NCBI GenBank assembly: GCA_964513465.1 | Contig: CAZEMR010000060.1 | Location: forward strand, 1-18,174 | DNA: 18,174 nt | Reading direction: 5' to 3' | From: CAZEMR01 sp964513465 | GTDB lineage: Bacteria; Bacteroidota; Ignavibacteria; Kapaibacteriales; UBA2268 | The notes under the pieces: model-generated | The model's input: only the letters and a program-made list of their open reading frames with translations | The model's database searches: none | What the model was told of the DNA's origin: nothing | Shown: positions 7,553-14,838 of the stretch, in pieces | How the letters are laid out: every line of letters starts with the position of its first letter | Numbering within the stretch: position 1 is the first letter of the stretch | Made by a program: the position numbers and the translations under genes

Positions 7553-9115
7553 TTATTCTATTGCAGCGATTTCGAAGTTTATATCATATCCCAGGGTTTC
7601 CTCGAGCAATGGCTTTCTGCGGTCGGCGCCCCATTTTTCGATGTCCGGAAATGCGCCTGTCGGCTCGGGAATCATTTTTATTTTTATCTTTCCGTCGATT
7701 ATTGATGTCTCGACCGAGCTGACGTTTTGCTGCTGGCGGCGGTCTATTCCCTCTGCGATGCGGAGTATCCCGGCCAGCGTACGCACGATTTCCTGCTTGT
7801 GGTCATTTAATTTACTGAAATTCTCGTGTTTTTTCTTGGGGTGACTCTTGCGGTGGTAGCGCGCTATGTTTGCTATCAGCTCGGCTTCGTCGTTGGTAAA
7901 TCCGGGCATGATTGAATTTTTAATTATATAATAGCTATGCTTATGGTGTTTATCATGCGATATATAGTACCCCACATCGTGGAGCAGTGCCGAGGCCTCC
8001 AATAGTTCGCGTTCTGCAGAATTCAGCCGGTGGATACGCTCGAGGTCGTCGAATATCGATATGGATAATTTTTTTACGTGCTCGGTGTGGTTCAGATCGA
8101 TCTTATAGCGGACGCAGAGCGAGGCGACGGTCTGGTAGCGCAGATGGCTCAGATGCCTGAATTCCCTGATGATCCTGTCCTTGCGTATGCGGTCGAACAC
8201 GATTCCCTCTCGCAGCGCGTAAGCCGAATAAAGGATGCGGTTTATACCCAGCTCGGGGATTGCCTGCTCGAGTATCAGCGAGCCGGCGAGTATGATATCG
8301 GCGCGTTTGGAGTCCATTCCGGGCAGATTAGAGCGCTTTTTGATGGTTTCGGCCGATTTAATGTCGTCGATAACTGCGAGCAATTCGTCTGCGGTGACGG
8401 CCACTCCGTTGAATATCTCGGGTACTGCGCGGCCCTTGCGGATAAGGGCCATTTCTGTAAGGGTCTGGATAGTGCCTGCGGTGCCGACAGCGATCTCGAA
8501 TCCTTCGGTTTTTAGTTTTCGCATAATCGGGGCCCATTCGCCACGGATATATTCCATGCAATCTGCGATCTGCTTCGGTGTAGTCTTGTCGGTATTGAAA
8601 AAATGACGGGTAAGCCGGATTGCTCCGAGCTTGACGCTGGCGATGTATTTGGTCTCGCCTCGGCTGCCGATGATGGTCTCGGTGCTGCCGCCGCCGATGT
8701 CTATGATAAAAGTTTTTTTGTCGTAAACCGGAAGTGCGTGGATAGCGCCGATATAAATAAGGCGGCCTTCCTCGGCGCCTGAGATAACGTGGATGTCGAT
8801 GCCGGTTTCGTTTTTGACGCGGCGGAGGAAATCGTCGCTGTTGTTTGCCTCGCGGATGGCGCTGGTGGCCACAGCGTGAATTTCGGCATTTTCGGAGCGT
8901 GATATTTTGGCGAATTTGGAGAGCGCTTCGGCGCCGCGGTCCATAGCGTCGGGCAGAAGGTATTTCATATCGCGCGAGCTGGAGCCCATACGGACCATCT
9001 CTTTTACCCGTGTGATCGGCGTAAGTATCCCTCGGTTGTTGGCCGAAGCCACTACCAGATGGAATGAATTAGTGCCACAATCTATCGCTGCAATTGTCTT
9101 AGCCTTAATTTCCAT
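7553..9115 (-). CDS. ppx: Ppx/GppA family exopolyphosphatase/guanosine pentaphosphatase with C-terminal HD-like domain
   Basis: At 520 residues it has the length of full-size Ppx/GppA enzymes, which remove terminal phosphate from polyphosphate or convert pppGpp to ppGpp. The N-terminal two-lobed actin/ASKHA fold shows the expected motifs: AAIDCGTNSFHLVVA (phosphate-1 loop), TSAIREANNS, SGAEEGRLIYIGA, FIIDIGGGSTE (phosphate-2) and VGTAGTIQTLTEMA. From about residue 325 comes the helical HD-type domain with HTEHVKKLSISIF, ALLHDVGYYI, a His-rich HDKHHKHSYYII stretch and ANIARYHRK. Both lobes and the HD histidines are present, so it appears complete. The ATG at 9113-9115 begins right before the first strand. 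Ppx or GppA specificity cannot be told from the sequence; ppx is used as the family symbol. Its neighbour upstream is a small membrane-protein gene 61 bases away. Confidence 0.9.
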   Translation of the reverse strand: MEIKAKTIAAIDCGTNSFHLVVASANNRGILTPITRVKEMVRMGSSSRDMKYLLPDAMDRGAEALSKFAKISRSENAEIHAVATSAIREANNSDDFLRRVKNETGIDIHVISGAEEGRLIYIGAIHALPVYDKKTFIIDIGGGSTETIIGSRGETKYIASVKLGAIRLTRHFFNTDKTTPKQIADCMEYIRGEWAPIMRKLKTEGFEIAVGTAGTIQTLTEMALIRKGRAVPEIFNGVAVTADELLAVIDDIKSAETIKKRSNLPGMDSKRADIILAGSLILEQAIPELGINRILYSAYALREGIVFDRIRKDRIIREFRHLSHLRYQTVASLCVRYKIDLNHTEHVKKLSISIFDDLERIHRLNSAERELLEASALLHDVGYYISHDKHHKHSYYIIKNSIMPGFTNDEAELIANIARYHRKSHPKKKHENFSKLNDHKQEIVRTLAGILRIAEGIDRRQQQNVSSVETSIIDGKIKIKMIPEPTGAFPDIEKWGADRRKPLLEETLGYDINFEIAAIE

Positions 9116-9176
9116 TTCTATCGAATGCCATATGTTAAAAAGACCGTTACCTGAGCAGCTTATGAGCGATTATTGC

Positions 9177-9404
9177 CTATTCGCTGCGTTCTTTTTTCTT
9201 TTTGCCCGCCTCGCCTTTGAGCACCACCACGTCGTCGCGGTCGTAGACAACATCGTCTGTGCGCTCGCGCTTTTGCGTTTTGCCGCGGCGTTCTTCAGAG
9301 GGTGAAAACATCTCGAAAAATCCGCGGATTTTTTTATATATAAATGTCAGCCCCAATATCGCCAGAGCGAATATGACCAACAAGATAAGCAAAAACTTTG
9401 TCAT
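9177..9404 (-). CDS. Small single-pass membrane protein, DUF4834-like
   Basis: It encodes 75 residues: one N-terminal membrane helix (about 3-23, FLLILLVIFALAILGLTFIY), a short amphipathic stretch (KKIRGFFEMF), then a highly charged cytoplasmic tail rich in K, E, R and D (VVYDRDDVVVLKGEAGKKKK). This shape, and the acidic tyrosine motif near the end, recall the DUF4834 proteins common in Bacteroidota; the match is from memory and only moderate. It starts at the ATG at 9402-9404 and ends at TAG (9177-9179), the only TAG terminating an apparently intact gene here. It lies between the lipM-like gene (56 bases upstream) and ppx (61 bases downstream), all on one strand, so co-transcription is possible. 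Function is not known. Confidence 0.7.
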   Translation of the reverse strand: MTKFLLILLVIFALAILGLTFIYKKIRGFFEMFSPSEERRGKTQKRERTDDVVYDRDDVVVLKGEAGKKKKERSE

Positions 9405-9460
9405 TTGCGTAACTTACATTAAAAACGAATCTAAAATAAAAACGACGCAGAAACCTATTA

Positions 9461-10240
9461 TTATTTTGAGCTTATGGATTTTATCGCGCTTATCGCCGCA
9501 TCGCGCGATTCCTCGAATCCGATCTGCCGCCCGGCCGCCTGCGACAGAGTAGCCGCATGACTCTCCATAAATGACTTCAGAACCATCCGGGTGCGCTCGC
9601 CCTTGCCGGCTATAACATCCGCAAGGCGCTCGTGACCCGGCCCGAGCAGGATCGATCCGTGCTGGAGCAATACGTCGCCGAACCGCCGCTGGGCGCTGCC
9701 GACTATCTTGCGGCCCTGCCATTCGATCTCGTAGCGCGCCGAGCTGGCAAAGCATGCCGCCGACATCCCCGATTGGCGGTAATGCCTGCGGAAATCAGCC
9801 TGGGCTTTTTCGAATTCGAGCTCGCAGCCAAGCCCTGCAAATGCATCGACCAGCACTTCGTGCACCCGACGGTAAATATCGTGGACTGTTAATTTTTCGG
9901 GGATTGACATAACAACGGAATAGGTCAGCTCGTCGGCGTGCAGCACCGCCCGGCCTCCCGTTGGCCGCCTGACGAGTCCGAACCCGAGTCGTTTGCATTC
10001 GTCGGCGTCGATATCTTCGGCTTTCTGGTTAGCGCCGAGCGACACCGTCCAGGGCTCCCAGCCATAAAGCCGGAACATTGGCCGTGCCGCTCCTTTTTGT
10101 ACTTCGAGCGTTCGGCCGTAATCGAAGTCCATATTATACCGCCCTTCGCGCGGGCCGTGGACGACGAGGTCATACTCACCGCCGAAGAAATCCGAACTCA
10201 GGGTTTCCGTGAATTCCAAATATTCAATATCTTTTATCAT
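9461..10240 (-). CDS. LipM-like octanoyltransferase / lipoate-protein ligase A family
   Basis: The 259-residue protein has the BPL/LplA/LipB catalytic fold used to attach octanoate or lipoate to lipoyl domains of 2-oxoacid dehydrogenases and GcvH. Clear signatures are RRPTGGRAVLH at residues 91-101 and GRKIVGSAQ with Lys178, followed by LQHGSILL. A cysteine at 163 in AACFASSARYEI sits where LipM-type octanoyl-ACP transferases carry their catalytic Cys, whereas ATP-dependent LplA ligases do not need one. The lack of a visible LplA C-terminal accessory domain also favours LipM. A LplA-type ligase remains possible. It begins at the ATG at 10238-10240, transcribed away from the kinase cassette, and ends in TAA. 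Cytoplasmic. Confidence 0.82.
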   Translation of the reverse strand: MIKDIEYLEFTETLSSDFFGGEYDLVVHGPREGRYNMDFDYGRTLEVQKGAARPMFRLYGWEPWTVSLGANQKAEDIDADECKRLGFGLVRRPTGGRAVLHADELTYSVVMSIPEKLTVHDIYRRVHEVLVDAFAGLGCELEFEKAQADFRRHYRQSGMSAACFASSARYEIEWQGRKIVGSAQRRFGDVLLQHGSILLGPGHERLADVIAGKGERTRMVLKSFMESHAATLSQAAGRQIGFEESRDAAISAIKSISSK

Positions 10241-10342
10241 CGATTTTGCAAAAATGTTTTAATCAATTTTTTAAATTACTAATTCTTTGCATAAATTGTA
10301 AAAATTTTTGAAAATAATTTTAAGGCACAGCAATCTTTCGTT

Positions 10343-10372
10343 TTGTTATAATGCAAAAATATATGATATTTG
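10343..10372 (+). promoter_or_regulatory. Probable Bacteroidota-type promoter of the kinase/DUF3037 cassette
   Basis: TTG (10343-10345) is followed after 19 bases by GATATTTG (10365-10372), matching the TTG / TAnnTTTG pattern with one mismatch. It would start a transcript near 10380, about 30 bases ahead of the proposed TTG start at 10410. A TATAAT at 10347-10352 overlaps the spacer but lacks a good -35 element. The region is AT-rich, so chance matches are a concern. Confidence 0.45.
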
Positions 10373-10409
10373 CCGAGAGTTCGATTAAATTCCGATAAGG
10401 TGTGGACAT

Positions 10410-11218
10410 TTGACATATTATTCTGTTATCACAAGGCCAAACAAGGAATTCAATACATCAAAACACCCGCTTTTAGTAACCTGTGAGGATTTGGAGGATT
10501 ATGTCTGTAAGCACAATTTTGGGTCGTCTGCATCATTATTCAATGAGTATTTATCCGCATGTTTTTGAATATCTGGAAAATAGCCACACCGAATTGCATT
10601 TTTATATCTTCACGGGATAATTATTTAATTAAATATGCCAAAAATAGTTTTGATCTATCGGCTAAATGGTTCGAGAAAACATGTTTTGGATCGCAATATC
10701 TTCGTTTCGCCAAAGATGTTGATGATTTTATTGCGATGGCAAAGAATAATATAATAAAGATCAATAAAATTGATTTTCTTAAAATTGCCCTGTTTGATCT
10801 TTGGATTTCTAACGAAGACAGAAGAGCGGGAAACCCAAATATAATTGCTGAAATCAAAAAGGATAAAATTATTTTGAATGCAATCGACCATGATAAAATC
10901 CTTAATAGCAATTCAGGAATGCCGCTTTTTCTAATATCCCGGGACGAAACAATCCTAAAGCATAATTTGTTCAGAGCACTATACAAAAAGAATGAAATTA
11001 TCAAATATGATATATTTTCCGATATTATTTATGAATTCGAAAATATAATAGAGTTATGCGCGCGAAACATTGATGAAATTCTATCAAATGTTCCTGTCGA
11101 TTGGAACTTAGATATCAAATCAAAACGCGACTACCTCTTCGATAATTTGTTTGATCCCGGATGGATTAAAGCAGTGTCTAAATCGTTTAAAGAGTATTGT
11201 TCATTCTATCTAAGATAA
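10410..11218 (+). pseudogene. HipA-like kinase (HipA_2 type), split by a frameshift at a T run
   Basis: The C-terminal 219 residues (open from the ATG at 10559) contain the HipA-type catalytic loop FDLWISNEDRRAGNPNII and a metal-binding-like LNAIDHDKIL. The expected N-terminal lobe is missing from that frame but lies just upstream in another: starting at TTG 10410 it reads 52 residues, including KHPLLVTCEDLEDYVCKHN (candidate ATP lysine) and LFNEYLSACF, then hits TGA at 10566-10568. Adding one T to the five-T run at 10562-10566, or slipping back one base, joins LSACF to LNIWKIATPN and gives about 268 residues, a sensible full length. An AAGGTG ribosome-binding-like sequence precedes the TTG. 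HipA relatives phosphorylate protein targets such as aminoacyl-tRNA synthetases; the target of this subfamily is unknown to me. It is followed 2 nt later by the DUF3037-like gene. It may be a mutation, a sequencing error or a slippage switch. Confidence 0.72.
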
Positions 11219-11220
11219 TC

Positions 11221-12078
11221 ATGAGCGCATATTATTCAATTTTGTTTTGCCCGATTCGGCCAGCTATTCAGGAGCAGGTCAGTATTGCCCTATTGCTTAT
11301 CGAAAGTGATCGGATATTTTTTCGCTATTCAAATCAGAAACTAAAACTGATAGAAAAACTAATGGCCAAAGAAACAATTACTTTCATTAAAAATTATTTG
11401 AACGGAATCAAAAAAAACGTGGAATCCGTAAATAAGGATATTTCGAATACGGAAAAAATTCCGGAGGACATTCAAAACGTCTGGCCGCATTATTCGCAAA
11501 AATATTTAAGCTCTATCTTTATATCTAACAATAATTTGATTTCTTATACTCAACCCCAAAGTCTTAATATCAGGATTACTGAGAATACTTTAAAAACTTT
11601 GTATTTGAAATTTATTGCAGACGATTTTCAGGTCGATAGTATAATCGAAATGCCCAAAAAATTAAAAATTGTTCAAGAAAATTTATATCCCAAAATCGAA
11701 TCCCGCGTAAATTTAGATGTCGATATAAATAATATTTCAATCCCTGAGATTAAGTCCCCAAAAATTATTTTGCCTAACAAAATAAATATTATCGGAAAGA
11801 ATGGCAGGTATATGTCCGGACAATTTTTTGATTTTGAAAAACAGGTTAATTTTTTAAAAGCGGAATTAAGCTCTTACACAAATTTTATTCATGATATTGA
11901 CAACGATAGTACTCATTTTGTTATTGGCGACGAACCAGGTAACAGGGGATCCAATAATCACCGATATTGGGAAGAAATCCGGGATTTTGATAAAATTTCT
12001 TATGTTTCACTGGATGAAATCGATAAGATCCGGGATTTTATATATCAAAATGATGTTCATAAAATCGACACAATTTAA
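11221..12078 (+). CDS. DUF3037-like protein with long C-terminal extension, partner of the kinase
   Basis: It encodes 285 residues from the ATG at 11221-11223, which follows the kinase TAA by 2 nt and points to translational coupling. A longer reading from 11197 would overlap the kinase and is less likely. Residues 1-130 fit the DUF3037 layout: an opening strand YYSILFCPIRP, a hydrophobic strand VSIALLLIESDRIFFRYS, a helical centre, then a basic/hydrophobic closing segment. Residues about 134-285 are extra. Their last 95 residues (INIIGKNGRYMSGQFFDF, then STHFVIGDEPGNRGSN, then ISYVSLDEI) have the order expected of a BRCT-like domain, but this is an uncertain resemblance. Base composition is AT-rich, like the kinase and unlike the neighbours. 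Function is not established; pairing with HipA-like kinases suggests a kinase partner, regulator or substrate. Confidence 0.68.
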   Translation: MSAYYSILFCPIRPAIQEQVSIALLLIESDRIFFRYSNQKLKLIEKLMAKETITFIKNYLNGIKKNVESVNKDISNTEKIPEDIQNVWPHYSQKYLSSIFISNNNLISYTQPQSLNIRITENTLKTLYLKFIADDFQVDSIIEMPKKLKIVQENLYPKIESRVNLDVDINNISIPEIKSPKIILPNKINIIGKNGRYMSGQFFDFEKQVNFLKAELSSYTNFIHDIDNDSTHFVIGDEPGNRGSNNHRYWEEIRDFDKISYVSLDEIDKIRDFIYQNDVHKIDTI

Positions 12079-12113
12079 TAATTTTTGAAAATTTATTAAC
12101 ACAAAAAAGCAAT

Positions 12114-12719
12114 ATGCCGTTTGAATCCGCTCCCGCTGCTGTTATTATTTTTTTGGTCACTATCGGCCTGAGCCTTTATACTATGTTCCGCAACCAGTCG
12201 CTGTTCTTCAGGATGGCGCTAAGTCCCTACCAGGTGGTGCACGAAAACCGCTGGCAGCAGATGATCACCAGCGGGTTTGTCCATGCGGATATGCCTCACC
12301 TGCTGTTCAATATGCTGACGTTTTATTTTTTCGCATTCAAGCTGGAGATGGTACTCGGCACTATCGGCTTTTTGATTCTCTATTTTGCCAGCCTTGTTTT
12401 AAGCGACATCTCTACGGTCGTCCGGCAGAAGGATAACCCGCATTACCGCTCGGTCGGCGCGTCCGGAGCGATCAGCGGCGTTTTGTTCAGCTTCGTGCTT
12501 TTTGCGCCGTATTCAAAAATCATGATATTTTTTATCCCGATTGGCATCCCCGCGCCGATATTTGCCGCGCTATACCTTGCCTATTGCCACTTTGCAGCCA
12601 AACGCGGCGATGACTTCGTCAACCACGACGCCCACTTCTGGGGTGCGCTCGCGGGGGTGATTGTGACTATCATCCTTGTGCCCGAAGTAGTGCCCTATTT
12701 CCTTGATTATATCTTTTAA
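12114..12719 (+). CDS. Rhomboid family intramembrane serine protease
   Basis: The 201-residue protein has six predicted membrane helices and the rhomboid catalytic pattern: GASGAISG with nucleophile Ser117, and HDAHFWGALAG with His174 on the last helix, forming a Ser-His dyad. Asn66 in HLLFNMLTFYFF is the oxyanion-type residue after the HADMPH loop (L1 side). It is a compact bacterial form with no extra cytosolic domain, cleaving within or near membrane helices of unknown substrates. It starts at the ATG at 12114, 35 bases after the DUF3037-like gene on the same strand, but its higher G+C and codon use match the chromosome rather than the cassette. It ends in TAA and converges on rny across a shared hairpin. 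Confidence 0.9.
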   Translation: MPFESAPAAVIIFLVTIGLSLYTMFRNQSLFFRMALSPYQVVHENRWQQMITSGFVHADMPHLLFNMLTFYFFAFKLEMVLGTIGFLILYFASLVLSDISTVVRQKDNPHYRSVGASGAISGVLFSFVLFAPYSKIMIFFIPIGIPAPIFAALYLAYCHFAAKRGDDFVNHDAHFWGALAGVIVTIILVPEVVPYFLDYIF

Positions 12720-12732
12720 TATTTAAATAAAT

Positions 12733-12766
12733 AAAAATCCCCGGCATTTCCATGAACGCCGGGGAT
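12733..12766 (-). terminator. Terminator hairpin after rny, between convergent genes
   Basis: ATCCCCGGC (12737-12745) and GCCGGGGAT (12758-12766) form a perfect 9-base-pair stem with a 12-base loop. On the minus strand it is followed by TTTTTATTTATTT, so it ends rny transcription; on the plus strand no T run follows, so it would stop the rhomboid transcript less efficiently. Confidence 0.85.
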
Positions 12767-12789
12767 CGGGTTAAGTCATTTAAATATAG

Positions 12790-14352
12790 TTATTTGGCGA
12801 GCGATACGCTGCGGCGCTCGCGGATTACCGTGACCTTGATCTGGCCGGGGTATTCCATTTCGTTTTCGATGCGCTGGGCGATGTCGTTGGCCATTGTGTC
12901 GGCGGTGACGTCGTCCACTCTGTCGGGCTCTACTATGACGCGGATTTCGCGGCCGGCCTGGATTGCGAATGTCTTGGCGACTCCGTCGAATCCGTTTGCG
13001 AGCGATTCGAGTTTCTCGAGGCGTTTGACGTAGTTCTCGAGCGATTCGCGGCGTGCGCCGGGGCGTGCGCCGGAGATGCTGTCTGCGGCCTGCACCAGCA
13101 CTGCCAGCGGGGTTTCCATCTCGATATCCTCGTGGTGGGCGCCGATTGCATTGCAGACTTTGCCGTTTTCTTTGAATTTCTTGGCCATTTCGTATCCGAT
13201 GAGTGCGTGCGGGCCCTCGGTGTCGCGATCGACGCATTTGCCGATGTCGTGCAGCAGTCCGGCGCGCTTGGCGAGTGTGGCTTCGAGTCCGAGCTCAGCA
13301 GCCATAATTCCGCACAGGTGCGCGACTTCGATCGAGTGGCTCAGCAGGTTTTGTCCATAGCTGGAGCGGTATTTCATCTTGCCGACCAGTTTGGTCAGTT
13401 CGGGATGAATGTTGTGGATACCGAGCTCTGCGGCGGCGTTCTGGCCGACGGTATAGATTTCTTCGTCGAGCTCTTTGCGGGTTTTTTCGACTACTTCCTC
13501 GATGCGTGCCGGGTGGATGCGGCCGTCGAGCATGAGGCGCTCGAGCGAGAGCTTGGCCACCTCGCGGCGGAATGGATCGAATCCGGATATTACCACGGCC
13601 TCGGGCGTATCGTCGATTATGAGGTCGATGCCCGTTGCCGATTCGAAAGCGCGGATATTGCGGCCTTCGCGGCCTATGATGCGGCCTTTCATTTCGTCGC
13701 TGTCCAGATTGACGACCGATACCGTTGTCTCGACGCTGTGGTCGGATGCTGTGCGCTGAATTGCCTGGATAATAATGCTCTGGGCTTCTTTTTGAGCTGT
13801 AAGCCTGGCTTCGTCGCGGATTTGTTTGATTTTGTGAGCGGCTTCGGTTTTGGCGTCGTTAATAAATGCGTCCATGAGGGATTTTTTGGCTTCGTCGCGC
13901 GAAAAATTGGCGATGGATTCGAGTTTTTGCAGTTCCTGCTCGACAATATCATCGAGCTCGGCGCGTTTTTCGTCAACTTTTTTCTCTTTGCGTGTAAGCT
14001 CGGCTTCGAGCACCTGCAGATTTTTCTCTTTTTTGGCAATTGTGTCGAGCTTGCTGTCGACTCCCTCTTCTCGGGCTTTTATTTGTTTTTCGAGCACCTG
14101 CAGCTTGCTTCGTCGGCTCTGGGTTTCGCTTTCGAATTCCTGCTTGCGGCGGTGCCATTCCTCCTTCATTTCGAGCATCTTTTCTTTTTTGATGCTCTTG
14201 GCCTCCTTATCGGCCTCCTTTATGATAGAGGCTGAGTTTTGCTCGGCCTCCCGGATTTTGGCCGCCGAAAGCTTATTGCCTGCGAAATACGATATGGCAA
14301 ATCCAATCGCAAGGCCGGCAAAGCTCAGCAATACAATTAATAATTCACTCAT
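12790..14352 (-). CDS. rny: Ribonuclease Y
   Basis: At 520 residues it has the standard RNase Y length and domain order. It begins with an N-terminal membrane anchor (about 3-25, LLIVLLSFAGLAIGFAISYF). A long charged coiled coil follows (about 30-200). Next is a KH RNA-binding domain with MKGRIIGREGRNIRAFESAT (about 215-280). An HD phosphodiesterase domain follows (SHSIEVAHLCGIMA, AKRAGLLHDIGKCVD, about 330-440), and the C-terminal RNase Y domain contains AIQAGREIRVIVEPDRVDD. RNase Y is a membrane-tethered endonuclease that starts mRNA decay. The ATG at 14350-14352 is preceded by a GGAG ribosome binding site. It lies downstream of zapA and the 6S-like RNA on the same strand, as in Bacteroidota relatives; the RNA's terminator suggests rny also has its own promoter within 14353-14450, though I could not define one. 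Confidence 0.97.
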   Translation of the reverse strand: MSELLIVLLSFAGLAIGFAISYFAGNKLSAAKIREAEQNSASIIKEADKEAKSIKKEKMLEMKEEWHRRKQEFESETQSRRSKLQVLEKQIKAREEGVDSKLDTIAKKEKNLQVLEAELTRKEKKVDEKRAELDDIVEQELQKLESIANFSRDEAKKSLMDAFINDAKTEAAHKIKQIRDEARLTAQKEAQSIIIQAIQRTASDHSVETTVSVVNLDSDEMKGRIIGREGRNIRAFESATGIDLIIDDTPEAVVISGFDPFRREVAKLSLERLMLDGRIHPARIEEVVEKTRKELDEEIYTVGQNAAAELGIHNIHPELTKLVGKMKYRSSYGQNLLSHSIEVAHLCGIMAAELGLEATLAKRAGLLHDIGKCVDRDTEGPHALIGYEMAKKFKENGKVCNAIGAHHEDIEMETPLAVLVQAADSISGARPGARRESLENYVKRLEKLESLANGFDGVAKTFAIQAGREIRVIVEPDRVDDVTADTMANDIAQRIENEMEYPGQIKVTVIRERRSVSLAK

Positions 14353-14449
14353 AATAATTCACTCTCCTGTGTTTCTTTCTTTGTTAGGTAATCAAATAAA
14401 AATCATATAAATAAGGCATTTAAAAATTTCTGAAATTAAATACGGGCAT

Positions 14450-14490
14450 AAAAAAACCGCATTATATTGATCGCAATGCTTGAAAGCATT
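14450..14490 (-). terminator. Terminator at the 3' end of the 6S-like RNA
   Basis: On the minus strand AATGCTTTCAAGCATT forms a 6-base-pair tetraloop hairpin (14490-14475). An overlapping alternative pairs GCATT (14479-14475) with AATGC (14463-14459). GG and seven T (14456-14450) come directly after. The T run on this strand only fixes the direction of the RNA as minus. Confidence 0.6.
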
Positions 14491-14497
14491 TTTCGTG

Positions 14498-14682
14498 AGA
14501 GTTAAGAATCCTCTCTGACACGGTGGGTAGCATCCTGGCTATATCTACCATCCTCCGAATCCCATGCGCCGGCCCTCTGGGCCAGCGGGATTTCCGCGCA
14601 GCAGAATCGTGCGTCGGATGAGGCCCGCTATCAATAGTCAGAGCCTGCTTCCCTATTATTCTACTTAACGATTCTTACTCAT
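14498..14682 (-). ncRNA. ssrS: 6S-like RNA (SsrS)
   Basis: About 185 nt folding into one long interrupted hairpin, the 6S architecture. GAGTAAGAATC (14680-14670) pairs with GATTCTTAACTC (14510-14499), 11 pairs with one bulge. CTCTGAC (14643-14637) pairs with GTCAGAG (14519-14513). A large open region follows whose 3' side can form a small hairpin (GGTAG with CTACC), as in the 6S central bubble. The apical part pairs CATCC with GGATG, AATCCC with GGGATT, and ends in GCTGGCCC-AGA-GGGCCGGC. 6S mimics an open promoter and holds sigma70-RNA polymerase. A location next to zapA is typical of 6S genes. TATCGTTG (14695-14688), a one-mismatch -7 element, sits at the right distance upstream. I relied on structure and context, not on a covariance search; the 26-nt asymmetric loop in the lower stem is unusual. 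Confidence 0.68.
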
Positions 14683-14738
14683 TGTGACAACGATAATATA
14701 ATGCGGCTAATTAGTCGCTATATATGCAAAGAACGCAT

Positions 14739-14819
14739 CCGGGATGCAGTATCCCGGCGTATATATTTTCGCCCGAATATTCGGGGAGAATACGAGGACT
14801 GCCCGATTCGAATGGGCAG
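14739..14819 (-). other. Three consecutive hairpins between zapA and the 6S-like RNA
   Basis: Minus-strand order: CTGCCC/GGGCAG with a 9-nt loop (14819-14799), the perfect palindrome CCCGAATATTCGGG (14785-14772), and CCGGGAT/ATCCCGG with a 5-nt loop (14757-14739). They begin 20 bases after the zapA stop. None has a long T run directly after it, though TTTT follows the second within a few bases. They may terminate or stabilise the zapA mRNA or separate it from the RNA gene. Confidence 0.5.
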
Positions 14820-14838
14820 CGGAAGTATCTATATTAAT

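Noticed and set aside
13132..14235. A 367-codon plus-strand open frame opposite rny
   Set aside because: It lies fully antisense to a highly conserved gene, has low-complexity Phe/Asp/Ala-rich content without domains, and follows from the codon bias of rny.
14580..14680. Cobalamin-riboswitch-like strings (AATAGGGAA, GGAAATCCC) in the minus strand
   Set aside because: The conserved B12-box order and core are absent, and the downstream gene is rny, not a cobalamin gene; the 6S-like fold accounts for these bases.
14799..14819. T-arm-like sequence (GCCCGATTCGAATGGGC) suggesting a tRNA
   Set aside because: No acceptor, D or anticodon arms can be fitted around it; it is better read as one of three simple hairpins.
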